From Thermaurantiacus tibetensis (GTDB lineage Bacteria; Pseudomonadota; Alphaproteobacteria; Sphingomonadales; Sphingomonadaceae), in NCBI RefSeq assembly GCF_015354055.1, contig NZ_JACHTM010000001.1, positions 620,001 through 684,000 on the forward strand: a stretch of 64,000 bases of DNA. Direction: 5' to 3'. Below the pieces are notes generated by a model. It was not told the origin of the DNA and ran no database searches. It saw nothing but the letters and a program-made list of their open reading frames with translations. Positions 17,686 through 28,382 of this stretch are shown piece after piece. Positions within the stretch are counted from its first letter, which is position 1; each line of letters opens with the position of its first letter. The position numbers were made by a program, and so were the translations under genes.

Positions 17686-18261
17686 TCAGGGCGCGGCCTT
17701 CGCCTCGGCGCGCGCGGCGGCCAGGACCTGGCGCGCGGCATCGAGGTTGAGGATCGCGATGCCGACCCCGACCACGATGTCGGGCCAGATGGAGGGGCGA
17801 AGTGCCGTCAGGCCGGCTGCGGCGATGATGGCGAGGTTGGCGAGCGCGTCGTTGCGGGCGGAGAGGAAGGCCGCGCGCGCGAGGCTTCCCTCGGCCCGGC
17901 GCCAGCGGGCGAGCAGGAAGGCGCAGCCGAGGTTGACGAGAAGGGCCCCTGCGCCGACGGCCGAGAGGGTGACGGCGTGGGGCACCTGGGGCGCGCGCAG
18001 CTGGCCGACGAGAGTCCAGAGGAAGCCGGCGGCAGGCACGAGCATGAGGAGCGCGAGGCCCATGCCCACGCGCGCCCGTGCCCGCGCCGACCAGCCGGCC
18101 GCCACCGCGATCAGGAGGTTGACGCTCGCGTCCTCGAGGAAGTCGGCGCTGTCGGCAAGCAGCGAGACCGAGCCGATGCGGAGCGCCGCAACCAGCTCGA
18201 CGGCGAACCAGGCAAGGTTGAGCAGCGCGACGGTAAGGACGGTGCGGCGGAAGCCGGTCAT
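17686..18261 (-). CDS. CDF-like cation transporter, membrane domain only
   Basis: A 191-residue membrane protein with five to six hydrophobic spans that resembles the transmembrane part of cation diffusion facilitators. The segment SLLADSADFLEDASVN (residues 33-48) matches the metal-site helix 2, and SARNDALANLA the helix 5 region, although the usual histidines are replaced. The cytoplasmic C-terminal domain of classical CDF proteins is missing; the sequence ends soon after the last span in AARAEAKAAP. Its ATG overlaps the mfd stop (ATGA), so it is translated with mfd. The ion is unknown. Confidence 0.72.
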   Translation of the reverse strand: MTGFRRTVLTVALLNLAWFAVELVAALRIGSVSLLADSADFLEDASVNLLIAVAAGWSARARARVGMGLALLMLVPAAGFLWTLVGQLRAPQVPHAVTLSAVGAGALLVNLGCAFLLARWRRAEGSLARAAFLSARNDALANLAIIAAAGLTALRPSIWPDIVVGVGIAILNLDAARQVLAAARAEAKAAP

Positions 18262-21200
18262 CGCCGGGCCCGGAAGCTCCCCACCTTGAGCGGCGGCCGG
18301 GCGGAAGCGGGTGGAGGCGAGGCGGGCCGGGAAGGAGGGGAGGGCGCAGCCGCCGGGTTGGCAGACGCTTCGGCCAGCTTCGCAAGCGCCCGCGCCATGG
18401 CAAGCGCGCCGGCCAGGCGATGGCCGGGGGTGGGAAGTTCGCGGGCAAGGAACAGCTTCTGGTCGGGCCGCAGGCGCGCTGCTCCCTTCTGCGCCTCGAT
18501 CCAGCGGACCAGCCGGTCGGGCGCCGGAAAGCCGGTGGGCGCGAAGGTCACGAGCAGGCCCTTCGGCCCCGCCTCGAGCCTCACGACCCCGGCCCGGCGC
18601 GCGGCCTGCTTCGCTTCCACCGCCTTCAGGAGGTTCGCGGTCTCGGGCGGGAGCTTGCCGAACCGGTCGATGAGCTCGGCGGCGAAGGCCTCGATGGCCG
18701 CGGCATCGGCAAGCTCCGCTGCGCGCCGGTAGAGCGCCATGCGCACGGCAAGGTCTGGCACGTAGCTCTCGGGGATGAGGACCGGCGCATCCGTCGTGAT
18801 GGCGGGCGAGAGCGGGTCTTCCGGGGGCTTGAGGCCGCTCGCCTCCGCCTTGGCGGCGACGATCGCGTCCTCCAGCATCGCCTGGTAGAGTTCGAAGCCC
18901 ACCTCGCGGATGTGGCCCGACTGCTCGTCGCCGAGCAGGTTGCCCGCCCCGCGCTGGTCGAGGTCGTGGCTGGCGAGCTCGAAGCCGGCGCCGAGCGAAT
19001 CGAGCCCCGAGAGCACCTGCAGCCGCTTCTCGGCGGCAGGCGTCAGCGTGCCGTCGGCGGGCGTCATGAAGAGCGCGAAGGCGCGCCGCTTGGCACGCCC
19101 CACCCGGCCGCGCAGCTGGTAGAGCTGGGCCAGCCCGAACATGTCGGCGCGCACCACCACGAGCGTGTTGGCGTTCGGAATGTCGAGCCCGCTCTCGACG
19201 ATGGTGGTGGCAAGGAGCACGTCGTAGCGGTGCTCGTAGAAGGCGGTCATCCGCTCCTCGATCTCGCCGGCCGCCATCTGGCCATGGGCGGTGACGAACC
19301 TGACCTCGGGCACGGCCTCGCGGAGCAGCGCCTCCATCTCGGGAAGGTCGGCGATCCGCGGGACCACGACGAAGCTCTGCCCGCCGCGGTGGTGTTCGCG
19401 CAGCAGCGCCTCGCGCAGGACGACGGGATCGAACGGGCCGACCGTCGTGCGCACCGCGAGCCGGTCGACGGGCGGCGTGGCGATGACCGAAAGCTCGCGC
19501 AGGCCCGAGAGCGCCATCTGCAGCGTGCGCGGGATGGGGGTCGCCGTCAGCGTCAGCACGTGGACGTCGTGCCGGAGCGCCTTCAGCCGCTCCTTGTGGG
19601 CCACGCCGAAGCGCTGCTCCTCGTCCACCACCACGAGGCCGAGCCGCCGGAAGGTGACGCCCTTGGCCAGCAGCGCGTGGGTGCCGACCACCACGTCGAT
19701 CGTGCCGTCGGCAAGCCCGTCGCGCGTGGCCTTCGCCTCGGCTGCGCCAACGAGGCGCGAGAGCCGGCCCACCTTGAGCGGAAAGCCGCGGAACCGCTCG
19801 CGGAAGGTCTCGTAATGCTGCCGCGCGAGCAGCGTCGTCGGACAGACGACAGCGACCTGCGCACCGGCGATGGCGGCTGCGAAGGCGGCCCGCAGCGCCA
19901 CCTCGGTCTTCCCGAAGCCCACGTCGCCGCACACCAGCCGGTCCATCGGCCGGCCGGCGGCGAGGTCGGCGAGCACGTCGGCGGTTGCCCGGAGCTGATC
20001 GTCCGTCTCGGCCCAGGGGAAGCGGTCGACGAAGGCGGCATAGGCGCCCTGGTCGGCCACCAGCACGTCGGCGGGGCGGGTTGCGCGCGCGGCGGCCACG
20101 CGCAGCAGGTCTTGGGCGATTTCGCGGATCCGCTCCTTCATCCGCGCCTTGCGGCTGGCCCAGGCGGTGCCCCCCAGCCGGTCGAGCGCAACGCCTTCGG
20201 AGTCGGCGCCGTAGCGCGAGAGCACGTCGAGGTTCTCGACCGGCACGTAGAGCCGGTCGCCTCCGGCATACTCCAGCGCCACCGTATCGTGCGGGTTGCC
20301 GGCCGCGGTGATCGTCTGCAGCCCGAGGTAGCGGCCGATCCCGTGCTCCTCGTGGACGACGAGCTCGCCCGGGCTCAGCACCCGGAGCTCCTTCAGGAAG
20401 GCATCGGCTGCCTTCGCCCTGCGCCGGCGGGGCACCAGCCGGTCGCCCAGCATGTCCGCCTCGGTCCAGAGCTCGAGGCGGCTGCCATCCGCAAGAGTCC
20501 TCCGGAAGCCGTGCTCGAGCGGCAGCACGAGCGCCGGCGTCTGACCTTGCGCGGCCGCACCGAGTGCTTCCTGCCAGCCCGCGGCCGGCGCGAGCCCGGG
20601 CACGCCGGCTTCCGCGAGCAGGCCGAGAAGCCGCTCCCGGCTTCCTTCCGAGAAGGCCGCAAGCACCACGCGGGCCCCTTCCGCGCGCGCCCGGGCAAGG
20701 CGGGCAGCCAGCGCCGCGTAGAGGCTCGTGCCCGAAGCCTCGGCCGCGACCCGGTCGGCCGCGAAGTCGCGCGCCGGCAGGCCGCCGAAGTCGGGCGCCT
20801 CGCCCTCGAAGGCGCTTGCGCGGTGGACGGGGTGGGCGGCCTGCCGCTCGGCCCATTCCCCGGGCGTGAGGTAGAGGGCCTCGGGCGGGAGCGGCCGGTA
20901 GACCGCCCCCTTGCCGAGCGTGCGGCCCGGGGGCGCGGCAAGGGCCGCCACCCGGTTCTGGTGATAGTCGGCAATCGCCTCGAAGCGCTCGGCTGCTGCC
21001 GCCTCGGCGCCGGAGTCGGCCAGCACCAGGTCCGACGCGCCGAGCCAGTCGAACAGCGTCTCCAGCCGCTCCTCGGCAAGCGGCAGCACATGGTCGGCGC
21101 CGGCGATCCGCCGGCCCTCGCTCAGCGCCTGGTAGAGCGGGTCGTGGCTTGCCGCGGCCCCGAACCGCTCGAGCCAGCGCTGGCGGAACCGGCGGATCCG

Positions 21201-21884
21201 CTCGGCATCGAGCAGCAGCTCCGAGACCGGCAGCAGGCGGAACCCGCTGCGCCGGCCGGTGGTGCGCTGGCTCGCCGGGTCCACCTCGCGGATGGCCTCC
21301 ACCTCGTCGCCGAAGAAGTCGAGCCGGAGCACCCGGTCGCATCCCGGCGGCATCAGGTCGACGAGGCCGCCGCGCACCGCGAACTCCCCGTGGTCCGCCA
21401 CCGTGTCGGTGCGGACGAAGCCGAGACGCCCGAGGTCGGCGACGAGCGCCTCGAGCGGCAGGCGGTCGCCGGTGCGGATCTCCCGCACCAGGCCGGCCAG
21501 CACCGGGCGCGGGAGCAGGCGCTGGGTTGCCGCCGAGACGGTCGCGACCAGCAGTTCGGGCCCGGCCGGCGGGGCGAGGAGGGCGGCGAGCGCGGCCATC
21601 CGCTCGGCGACGACCGCATGGCCGGGCGAGGCGCGGTCGTAGGGGAGACAGTCCCAGCCCGGCAGCACGTGGATGCGAAGCTCGGGGGCGAAGACGGGCG
21701 CGGCATCGGCAATCGCGCGGGCGCCGGCCTCGTCCGCGGCCACGAACACCGCCCGGCCGCCGCCCGCGTGCGCCGTGCGGGCCAGGTCGGCAAGGGCCCA
21801 GGGAAGAAGGCCGCGCGGCAGGCCCGAGACGGTCAGCGGCGCCCGGGCCCGTGCAAGGCCCTGCAGCGGGTCGGGGGAGCTCAT
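18258..21884 (-). CDS. mfd: Transcription-repair coupling factor
   Basis: Mfd removes RNA polymerase stalled at DNA damage and recruits UvrA. The length is 1208 residues, in the family range. In order: an N-terminal UvrB-like module (HVLPGWDCLPYD), the RNA-polymerase-interacting domain (VVHEEHGIGRYLGLQ), the ATPase with Walker A GDVGFGKTEVA and Walker B DEEQ, the translocation motif region RGRVGRAKRRAFA, and the C-terminal TRCF domain. The open frame continues far upstream, but the ATG at 21884 sits at the natural N-terminus and overlaps the sdhE stop. sdhE, mfd and the CDF-like gene form one overlapping unit. Confidence 0.96.
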   Translation of the reverse strand: MSSPDPLQGLARARAPLTVSGLPRGLLPWALADLARTAHAGGGRAVFVAADEAGARAIADAAPVFAPELRIHVLPGWDCLPYDRASPGHAVVAERMAALAALLAPPAGPELLVATVSAATQRLLPRPVLAGLVREIRTGDRLPLEALVADLGRLGFVRTDTVADHGEFAVRGGLVDLMPPGCDRVLRLDFFGDEVEAIREVDPASQRTTGRRSGFRLLPVSELLLDAERIRRFRQRWLERFGAAASHDPLYQALSEGRRIAGADHVLPLAEERLETLFDWLGASDLVLADSGAEAAAAERFEAIADYHQNRVAALAAPPGRTLGKGAVYRPLPPEALYLTPGEWAERQAAHPVHRASAFEGEAPDFGGLPARDFAADRVAAEASGTSLYAALAARLARARAEGARVVLAAFSEGSRERLLGLLAEAGVPGLAPAAGWQEALGAAAQGQTPALVLPLEHGFRRTLADGSRLELWTEADMLGDRLVPRRRRAKAADAFLKELRVLSPGELVVHEEHGIGRYLGLQTITAAGNPHDTVALEYAGGDRLYVPVENLDVLSRYGADSEGVALDRLGGTAWASRKARMKERIREIAQDLLRVAAARATRPADVLVADQGAYAAFVDRFPWAETDDQLRATADVLADLAAGRPMDRLVCGDVGFGKTEVALRAAFAAAIAGAQVAVVCPTTLLARQHYETFRERFRGFPLKVGRLSRLVGAAEAKATRDGLADGTIDVVVGTHALLAKGVTFRRLGLVVVDEEQRFGVAHKERLKALRHDVHVLTLTATPIPRTLQMALSGLRELSVIATPPVDRLAVRTTVGPFDPVVLREALLREHHRGGQSFVVVPRIADLPEMEALLREAVPEVRFVTAHGQMAAGEIEERMTAFYEHRYDVLLATTIVESGLDIPNANTLVVVRADMFGLAQLYQLRGRVGRAKRRAFALFMTPADGTLTPAAEKRLQVLSGLDSLGAGFELASHDLDQRGAGNLLGDEQSGHIREVGFELYQAMLEDAIVAAKAEASGLKPPEDPLSPAITTDAPVLIPESYVPDLAVRMALYRRAAELADAAAIEAFAAELIDRFGKLPPETANLLKAVEAKQAARRAGVVRLEAGPKGLLVTFAPTGFPAPDRLVRWIEAQKGAARLRPDQKLFLARELPTPGHRLAGALAMARALAKLAEASANPAAAPSPPSRPASPPPASARPPLKVGSFRARR

Positions 21885-22156
21885 CCGGGAAGGGCGATGT
21901 AGTCGCGGGCGCGCAGCCGCGCCATCATCGGCCCGTCGAGGTCGGGCGGCGGGGCGGCCGTGCCGAAGGCCCAGGCGAGGATGTCCACGTCCTGCTCCTC
22001 GAGCAGCGTCTCGAACCAGCCGAGCTCGGCCTCGCTCATGCCCTCGAGGTAGCGCTCGGCAAATCCGCCGACGAGAAGGTCGGCCTCCTTGGTGCCGCGG
22101 TGGGTGGCGCGCCAGCGCGCGCGCTTGAGGCGGAACTCGCGAAGGGCTGCATCCAT
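21881..22156 (-). CDS. sdhE: Succinate dehydrogenase assembly factor (FAD insertion)
   Basis: A 91-residue SdhE/SDHAF2 protein, which promotes covalent attachment of FAD to the flavoprotein subunit of succinate dehydrogenase. The essential RGxxE motif is present as RGTKE (residues 20-24), followed by the acidic helical bundle AELGWFETLLEEQDVDILAW. Its stop overlaps the mfd start by 4 bp. The position between mfd and a divergent recG is a recurring alphaproteobacterial arrangement, although the sdh genes themselves are not nearby. Confidence 0.93.
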   Translation of the reverse strand: MDAALREFRLKRARWRATHRGTKEADLLVGGFAERYLEGMSEAELGWFETLLEEQDVDILAWAFGTAAPPPDLDGPMMARLRARDYIALPG

Positions 22157-22226
22157 CGGCCAGGTCCAAGACGAAACGGCGGCCAGCCGTTTGCCCGGCC
22201 GCCGCCAACCCGGCTAGGCCATAGGC

Positions 22227-24329
22227 GTGCGCCCGGAGCTCCTCAATCCCCTGTTCGCTGATGTGACGAGATTGCCCGGGGTGGGCCCGCGCGTGGCCCA
22301 GCGGCTTGCGAAGCTCGGCCTCGAGCGGGTCGTCGATGTTCTCCTTGCGCTGCCGACCGGCTTCCGGCGGACGCGATGCGTCGCAACGCTTGCCGAGGCT
22401 GCGCCTGGCGAGCGGATTGCGGTTGCCGTCGAGGTGGTCCAGCGCCGCGAGGCCCACGGGCGGGCGCCGGCGCGCGCGGCCGCGCTCGATGCCGCCGGCC
22501 AGCCGCTCGCCATCCTCTTCTTCGGCGGCCAGGCGAACCGCCTGCTCGCGCGGCTGCGGGTGGGCGGCAGGTATCGCATCGACGGCCAGCTCGAGAGCTG
22601 GAACGGCATGCTCCAGATGGCCCACCCCGACCAGGTGGCACCCCTTCCGCCCGGCGCCCCGCTCGACGCCCCTCTGGGAGACGCCGATGGCGTGGAGCCC
22701 GTCTATCCGCTGACCGAGGGCCTGACCCGCCGGATGCGCGCGGAAGCCGCACGGGCGGCGCTTGCCGCACTGCCGCCGATCCCCGAGTGGATTGCCCCGG
22801 GCCTTCTCGCCGACCGCGGCTGGCCCGGCTTTGCCGCGGCCCTGCGGGCCGCCCATGCGAACCCCGGGGCCGTCCTTGCCCGCGACCGGCTGGCGCACGA
22901 CGAGCTTTTCGCTGGCCAGCTCGCCTGGGGCCTGGTGCGCGCCCGCATGCGGCGGCGGCCGAGCCGGGCGCTCCGGAGCGCAGGCCGGCTCCGCCGGGAA
23001 GTGCTCGCCCGCCTCGGCTTCGCGCCGACTGCCGCCCAGGAGCGCGCGGTCGCCGAGATCCTCGCCGACATGGCAAGACCCGAGGCCATGCTCCGCCTCC
23101 TCCAGGGCGACGTCGGCTCGGGCAAGACGCTGGTTGCGGCGCTTGCGCTTGCCGAGGCGGTCGAGGCCGGGGTGCAGGGCGCCTTTCTTGCGCCGACCGA
23201 GCTCCTCGCCCGCCAGCATCTCGCCACCCTTGAGCGGCTGTTCGCGGGCCTGCCCGTCCGGATCGGCTTCCTCTCGGGCCGGGAGAAGGGGCGCGCCCGC
23301 GAGGCGCTGCGCGCCGATCTCGCCGCCGGCGCCATCGACGTGCTCGTCGGCACCCATGCCCTCTTCCAGGAGGGCGTCGCCTATCGCGACCTCGGGCTGG
23401 CCGTCATCGACGAGCAGCACCGCTTCGGCGTGGCGCAGCGGCTCCTCCTCCAGCGGAAGGCCGCGCAGCCGCCGCACCTCCTCGTGATGACAGCCACCCC
23501 CATCCCGCGGACCCTGGCGCTCGCCCGCCACGGGGCGATGGATGTCTCGGTGCTCGACGAGCGCCCGCCCGGCCGCCAGCCCATCGACACGCGGGTCATC
23601 GCCATGGCGCGGCTGGAGGAGGTGCTGGCCGGCCTCGGCCGGCACCTGGCAGCCGGCCGCCGCGCCTACTGGGTGTGCCCGCTGGTGGATGACGGCGGGG
23701 AGGGCGCCGAGCCGGACGGCGAGCAGGCAGCGGCCGTCAGCCGGGCAGCGATGCTGCGCGCCCGCTTCGGCGAGGCGGTGGAGCTGGTCCACGGGCGGAT
23801 GCCGGGCCCGGCGCGCGAGGCCGCGCTCGCCCGGTTCGTGGCAGGCGAGGCGCAGCTCCTGGTTGCCACGACGGTCATCGAGGTGGGGGTGGACGTGCCG
23901 GAAGCGACCCTCATCGTCATCGAGGCCGCGGAGCGCTTCGGCCTTGCCCAGCTTCACCAGCTGCGCGGCCGCGTGGGCCGCGGGGGCGAGAAGTCGGTCT
24001 GCCTCCTGCTGGCAGGCGCCAATCTCTCCGAGACCGCGAAGGAACGGCTGCGGATGCTGCGCGCGACCGACGACGGCTTCGCGATTGCCGAGGCGGATCT
24101 GAAGCTCCGCGGGCCCGGCGAGCTGCTCGGAACCCGGCAGGCCGGCGAGCCCGGCTTCCGCATCGCAACCGACGAGCAGGCGGCGCGGCTGATTGCCGCC
24201 GCCGATGCCGATGCGCGGCTGCTGCTGGCCGAGGATCCCGCGCTCAGGAGCCCGCGGGGCGAAGCGGCGCGCCTCCTCCTCTATCTCTTCGACCGGGATT
24301 CGGCCGTACGCACCTTGCACAGCGGCTGA
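22227..24329 (+). CDS. recG: ATP-dependent DNA helicase RecG
   Basis: RecG remodels stalled replication forks and branched recombination intermediates. The 700 residues start at a GTG (22227). The N-terminal wedge/OB domain includes LPGVGPRVAQRLAKLGL. The helicase motifs follow: Walker A GDVGSGKTLVA, DEQH box, TATPIPRT and the C-terminal RGRVGRGGEKS. The DEQH box distinguishes it from Mfd's DEEQ. It is divergent from sdhE-mfd with 70 bp between start codons. Confidence 0.97.
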   Translation: MRPELLNPLFADVTRLPGVGPRVAQRLAKLGLERVVDVLLALPTGFRRTRCVATLAEAAPGERIAVAVEVVQRREAHGRAPARAAALDAAGQPLAILFFGGQANRLLARLRVGGRYRIDGQLESWNGMLQMAHPDQVAPLPPGAPLDAPLGDADGVEPVYPLTEGLTRRMRAEAARAALAALPPIPEWIAPGLLADRGWPGFAAALRAAHANPGAVLARDRLAHDELFAGQLAWGLVRARMRRRPSRALRSAGRLRREVLARLGFAPTAAQERAVAEILADMARPEAMLRLLQGDVGSGKTLVAALALAEAVEAGVQGAFLAPTELLARQHLATLERLFAGLPVRIGFLSGREKGRAREALRADLAAGAIDVLVGTHALFQEGVAYRDLGLAVIDEQHRFGVAQRLLLQRKAAQPPHLLVMTATPIPRTLALARHGAMDVSVLDERPPGRQPIDTRVIAMARLEEVLAGLGRHLAAGRRAYWVCPLVDDGGEGAEPDGEQAAAVSRAAMLRARFGEAVELVHGRMPGPAREAALARFVAGEAQLLVATTVIEVGVDVPEATLIVIEAAERFGLAQLHQLRGRVGRGGEKSVCLLLAGANLSETAKERLRMLRATDDGFAIAEADLKLRGPGELLGTRQAGEPGFRIATDEQAARLIAAADADARLLLAEDPALRSPRGEAARLLLYLFDRDSAVRTLHSG

Positions 24330-24351
24330 GGGGGCGACTAGGCGCGCGACG

Positions 24352-24735
24352 ATGCGATCTCTGGTGCCGCTCGCGCTGCTCCTTCTCGCCGGCCCGGCCG
24401 GTGCCGGCATGGCGCAGCCCGACCCGGCGGCGAAGGCCGCAGTGGTTGCGGCGTGGGAAGCGAAGGACTGGCCGCGGGCGCAGGCGCTGCTTCGGCCGCT
24501 GGCCCTGAGACAAGACCCGGATGCCGAGACGCTCCTCGGGGTGATGGCCGCCCGCGGCCTCGGCGTGCCGCCCGACCCGGCGGTGGCCGCCGCCTGGTAT
24601 CTCCGCGCAGCCCGGCGCGGGCACGCCCCAGCCCGGCTTGCGCTTGCCGATGCCTACAGGCGCGGCGAGGGGGTGCCGAGGGACCCGGCGCGGGCTGCCG
24701 CCATCGAGAAGGCGCTGGCGCCCGGCCGCCGCTGA
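24352..24735 (+). CDS. Exported Sel1-repeat protein
   Basis: A 127-residue protein with a signal peptide (MRSLVPLALLLLAGPAGAGM) and Sel1-like tetratricopeptide repeats. The clearest repeat segments are AETLLGVMAARGLGVPPDPA and AARLALADAYRRGEGVPRDPA-like stretches (residues about 60-118), with the typical A-G-V-P pattern. Sel1 proteins act as protein-interaction scaffolds; the partner here is unknown. The ATG at 24352 lies 22 bp after the recG stop. It meets tyrS tail to tail with a 3-bp gap. Confidence 0.75.
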   Translation: MRSLVPLALLLLAGPAGAGMAQPDPAAKAAVVAAWEAKDWPRAQALLRPLALRQDPDAETLLGVMAARGLGVPPDPAVAAAWYLRAARRGHAPARLALADAYRRGEGVPRDPARAAAIEKALAPGRR

Positions 24736-24738
24736 GGC

Positions 24739-25950
24739 TCAGGCCGGAACCAGGCGCGCGTGCCGCTTGCGGCCGAGGCTGAGGCGGCCGGGGTGGGGGA
24801 GGCGCGCCTCGGCATCGGTCACCACCTGCCCCTCGAACCGGACCGCCCCTTCGGCAAGCTTGCGCCGGGCCTCGCCGCGCGAGGCGGCAAGCCCCGTCGC
24901 CGTCAGCGCGTCGATGACGCCAACGGGAAAGACGACTCGCGCCTCGGGGAGACCCTCCCCGGCACCGCCCTCGCCGAAGGTGGCACGCGCTGTCGCTTCG
25001 GCGCGGGCGGCGGCCTCCGGCCCCCGGCAGAGCGCGGTGGCGGCATTGGCCAGCGCCACCTTGGCGACGTTGCGCTCGGCGCCCTCGAGCGCCTCCAGCC
25101 GGGCGATCTCGTCGAGCGGAAGGTCGGTGAACAGGCGCAGGAAGCGGCCGACGTCGCGGTCATCGGTGTTGCGCCAGAACTGCCAGTAGTCCCAGTCGGA
25201 GAGCTGGTCGGGGTTGAGCCACACGGCGCCTGCGGCCGTCTTGCCCATCTTCGCGCCATCGGCCGTGGTGATGAGCGGGGTGGTGAGGCCGAGGAGGTCG
25301 GGGCAGCCGACGCGGCGGCCGAGGTCGATCCCCTGGACGATGTTCCCCCACTGGTCCGAGCCGCCCATCTGCAGCCGGCAGCCGTGGCGCCGGGCGAGCT
25401 CGACGAAGTCGTAGGCCTGGAGCACCATGTAGTTGAACTCGAGGAAGGAGAGCGGCTGCTCGCGCTCGAGCCGCAGGCGCACCGAATCCTGCGCCAGCAT
25501 CCGGTTGACCGAGAGGTGGCGGCCATAGTCGCGCAGGAAGGGAATGTAGGCGAGCCCGTCGAGCCACTCGGCGTTGTCCACCATCAAGGCCCCCGACGGC
25601 CCGTCGCCGAAGGCGAGAAAGCGCTCGAAGACGGTGCGGATCGAGGCCTTGTTGGCCGCGATCTCGGTATCGTCGAGCAGCCGGCGCGCGCTGTCCTTGC
25701 CCGAGGGGTCGCCGATCTTCGTGGTCCCGCCGCCCAAGAGCACGATCGGCCGGCCGCCGCACTGCTGGAGGCGGCGCAGGAGCATGATGGTTGCGAGATT
25801 GCCGACATGGAGCGAGGGCGCCGTGCAGTCGTACCCGACATAGGCGACGAGGCCGGGCGCAGCCGCTGCCGCGTCGAGGGCTTCCGCATCCGTCAGCTGG
25901 TGGATATGCCCGCGCGCGGCGAGCGTCTGAAGGAACTCGGACCGGTACAT
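24739..25950 (-). CDS. tyrS: Tyrosyl-tRNA synthetase
   Basis: It charges tRNA-Tyr with tyrosine. The 403 residues contain [15 protein letters not shown] (the HIGH-class motif read as HVGN), the tyrosine pocket QAYDFVEL and GGSDQWGN, and the KMSKS-class loop as KMGKT. An S4 RNA-binding domain forms the C-terminus ([19 protein letters not shown]). The start codon is only 30 bp from the start of divergent anmK, leaving no room for separate promoters between them. Confidence 0.97.
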   Translation of the reverse strand: MYRSEFLQTLAARGHIHQLTDAEALDAAAAAPGLVAYVGYDCTAPSLHVGNLATIMLLRRLQQCGGRPIVLLGGGTTKIGDPSGKDSARRLLDDTEIAANKASIRTVFERFLAFGDGPSGALMVDNAEWLDGLAYIPFLRDYGRHLSVNRMLAQDSVRLRLEREQPLSFLEFNYMVLQAYDFVELARRHGCRLQMGGSDQWGNIVQGIDLGRRVGCPDLLGLTTPLITTADGAKMGKTAAGAVWLNPDQLSDWDYWQFWRNTDDRDVGRFLRLFTDLPLDEIARLEALEGAERNVAKVALANAATALCRGPEAAARAEATARATFGEGGAGEGLPEARVVFPVGVIDALTATGLAASRGEARRKLAEGAVRFEGQVVTDAEARLPHPGRLSLGRKRHARLVPA

Positions 25951-25980
25951 GGCGCGGGCGCCTTAGGAGGGAAACGGGCC

Positions 25981-27057
25981 ATGGGAAAGCGGCTGGTGGT
26001 GGGCCTCATGTCCGGCACCTCGGCCGATGGCGTGGATGCCGCGCTCGTCGAGACCGATGGCGAGGGCCATGTGCGGCTGCTGGCCGCCGCGGAGCGGCCC
26101 TACGCGCCGGAGGAGCGGGCGCTCGTCCGCAATGCGGCGCGCCGGGCGCTCGCGCTCCCGGGGCCCGGGCCCGACCCGGCGATCGCGGAGGCCGAACGGG
26201 TGCTGACCGACGCACATGCCGAGGCGGTGCGGATGCTCGACGGCTGGGAGCGCGCGGAGCTCGTGGGCTTCCACGGCGCAACCGTCGCCCACCGGCCCGA
26301 CCGGGGCTGGACCTGGCAGATCGGTGACGCGGAGCGCCTCGCCCGCGCGCTCGGGCGGCCCGTTGTCCACGATTTCCGCAGCGCCGACGTGGCGGCCGGC
26401 GGGCAGGGCGCGCCGCTCGCCCCCGGCTTCCACCGCGCGGTGACCGCCCACCTCCCGCGCCCGCTTGGCGTCCTCAACATTGGCGGGGTCGCCAACCTCA
26501 CCTGGTTCGGGGACGGCGCCTGGGGCGCGTTCGACACCGGCCCCGGCAATGCCCTCCTCGACGACTGGGTGGCAGCACATGGCGCCGGAACCCACGACGC
26601 CGGCGGCGCGCTCGCAGCCGCGGGCCGGGTGCAGGAGTCGGTGCTGACCGCGCTTCTGGACAACCCCTGGTTCGACCTGCCGGGCCCCAAGTCGCTCGAC
26701 CGCGACGATTTCTCGATCCGCCCCCTCCACGGCCTCGGGCTTGCCGACGGCGCCGCGACGCTTGCCGCCTTCACGGCCGAGGCGGTGGCGATTGCGCTTC
26801 GGGGGCTGGCCGAGCCGCCGGCGCGGCTCCTCGTGTGCGGCGGCGGCCGGCGGAACCCCGCGCTCATGCAGGCGCTGGCCGCCCGAACGGGCGTTCCGGT
26901 GGCGCCGGTCGAGGCCGAGGGGCTCGACGGCGATTCGCTCGAGGCCCAGGCCTTCGCCTGGCTTGCCGCGCGCGTCGTCGACGGGCGGCCGACGAGCTGG
27001 CCGGAGACGACCGGCGTCGCGAACCCGGTCTCCGGCGGGCGGCTGGCGCGTCCCTGA
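25981..27057 (+). CDS. anmK: Anhydro-N-acetylmuramic acid kinase
   Basis: AnmK phosphorylates and opens 1,6-anhydro-N-acetylmuramic acid released from the cell wall, feeding it back into amino-sugar metabolism. The 358 residues begin with GLMSGTSADGVDAALVE, the phosphate-binding loop, and include DFRSADVAAGGQGAPLAP, NIGGVANLT, FDTGPGNALLDDW and CGGGRRNPALM. The ATG at 25981 is fixed by a TAGGAGG site. tyrS and anmK side by side and divergent is a recurring arrangement in proteobacteria. Confidence 0.96.
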   Translation: MGKRLVVGLMSGTSADGVDAALVETDGEGHVRLLAAAERPYAPEERALVRNAARRALALPGPGPDPAIAEAERVLTDAHAEAVRMLDGWERAELVGFHGATVAHRPDRGWTWQIGDAERLARALGRPVVHDFRSADVAAGGQGAPLAPGFHRAVTAHLPRPLGVLNIGGVANLTWFGDGAWGAFDTGPGNALLDDWVAAHGAGTHDAGGALAAAGRVQESVLTALLDNPWFDLPGPKSLDRDDFSIRPLHGLGLADGAATLAAFTAEAVAIALRGLAEPPARLLVCGGGRRNPALMQALAARTGVPVAPVEAEGLDGDSLEAQAFAWLAARVVDGRPTSWPETTGVANPVSGGRLARP

Positions 27058-27092
27058 CGGAACCGGACGGGGCCGGCCCGCCCTGGTGCGGC

Positions 27093-28381
<1,289 letters not shown>

Positions 28382-28382
<1 letters not shown>

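Noticed and set aside
18420-21902. An 1160-residue plus-strand frame opposite mfd
   Set aside because: It is a GC-rich shadow rich in Arg/Gly/His with no family motif, while mfd on the other strand has all its domains.
18258-24410. A 2050-residue open frame spanning mfd, sdhE and antisense recG
   Set aside because: Only the part from 21884 down encodes Mfd. The upstream part is antisense to recG and sdhE and has no domain; high GC content makes long spurious frames.
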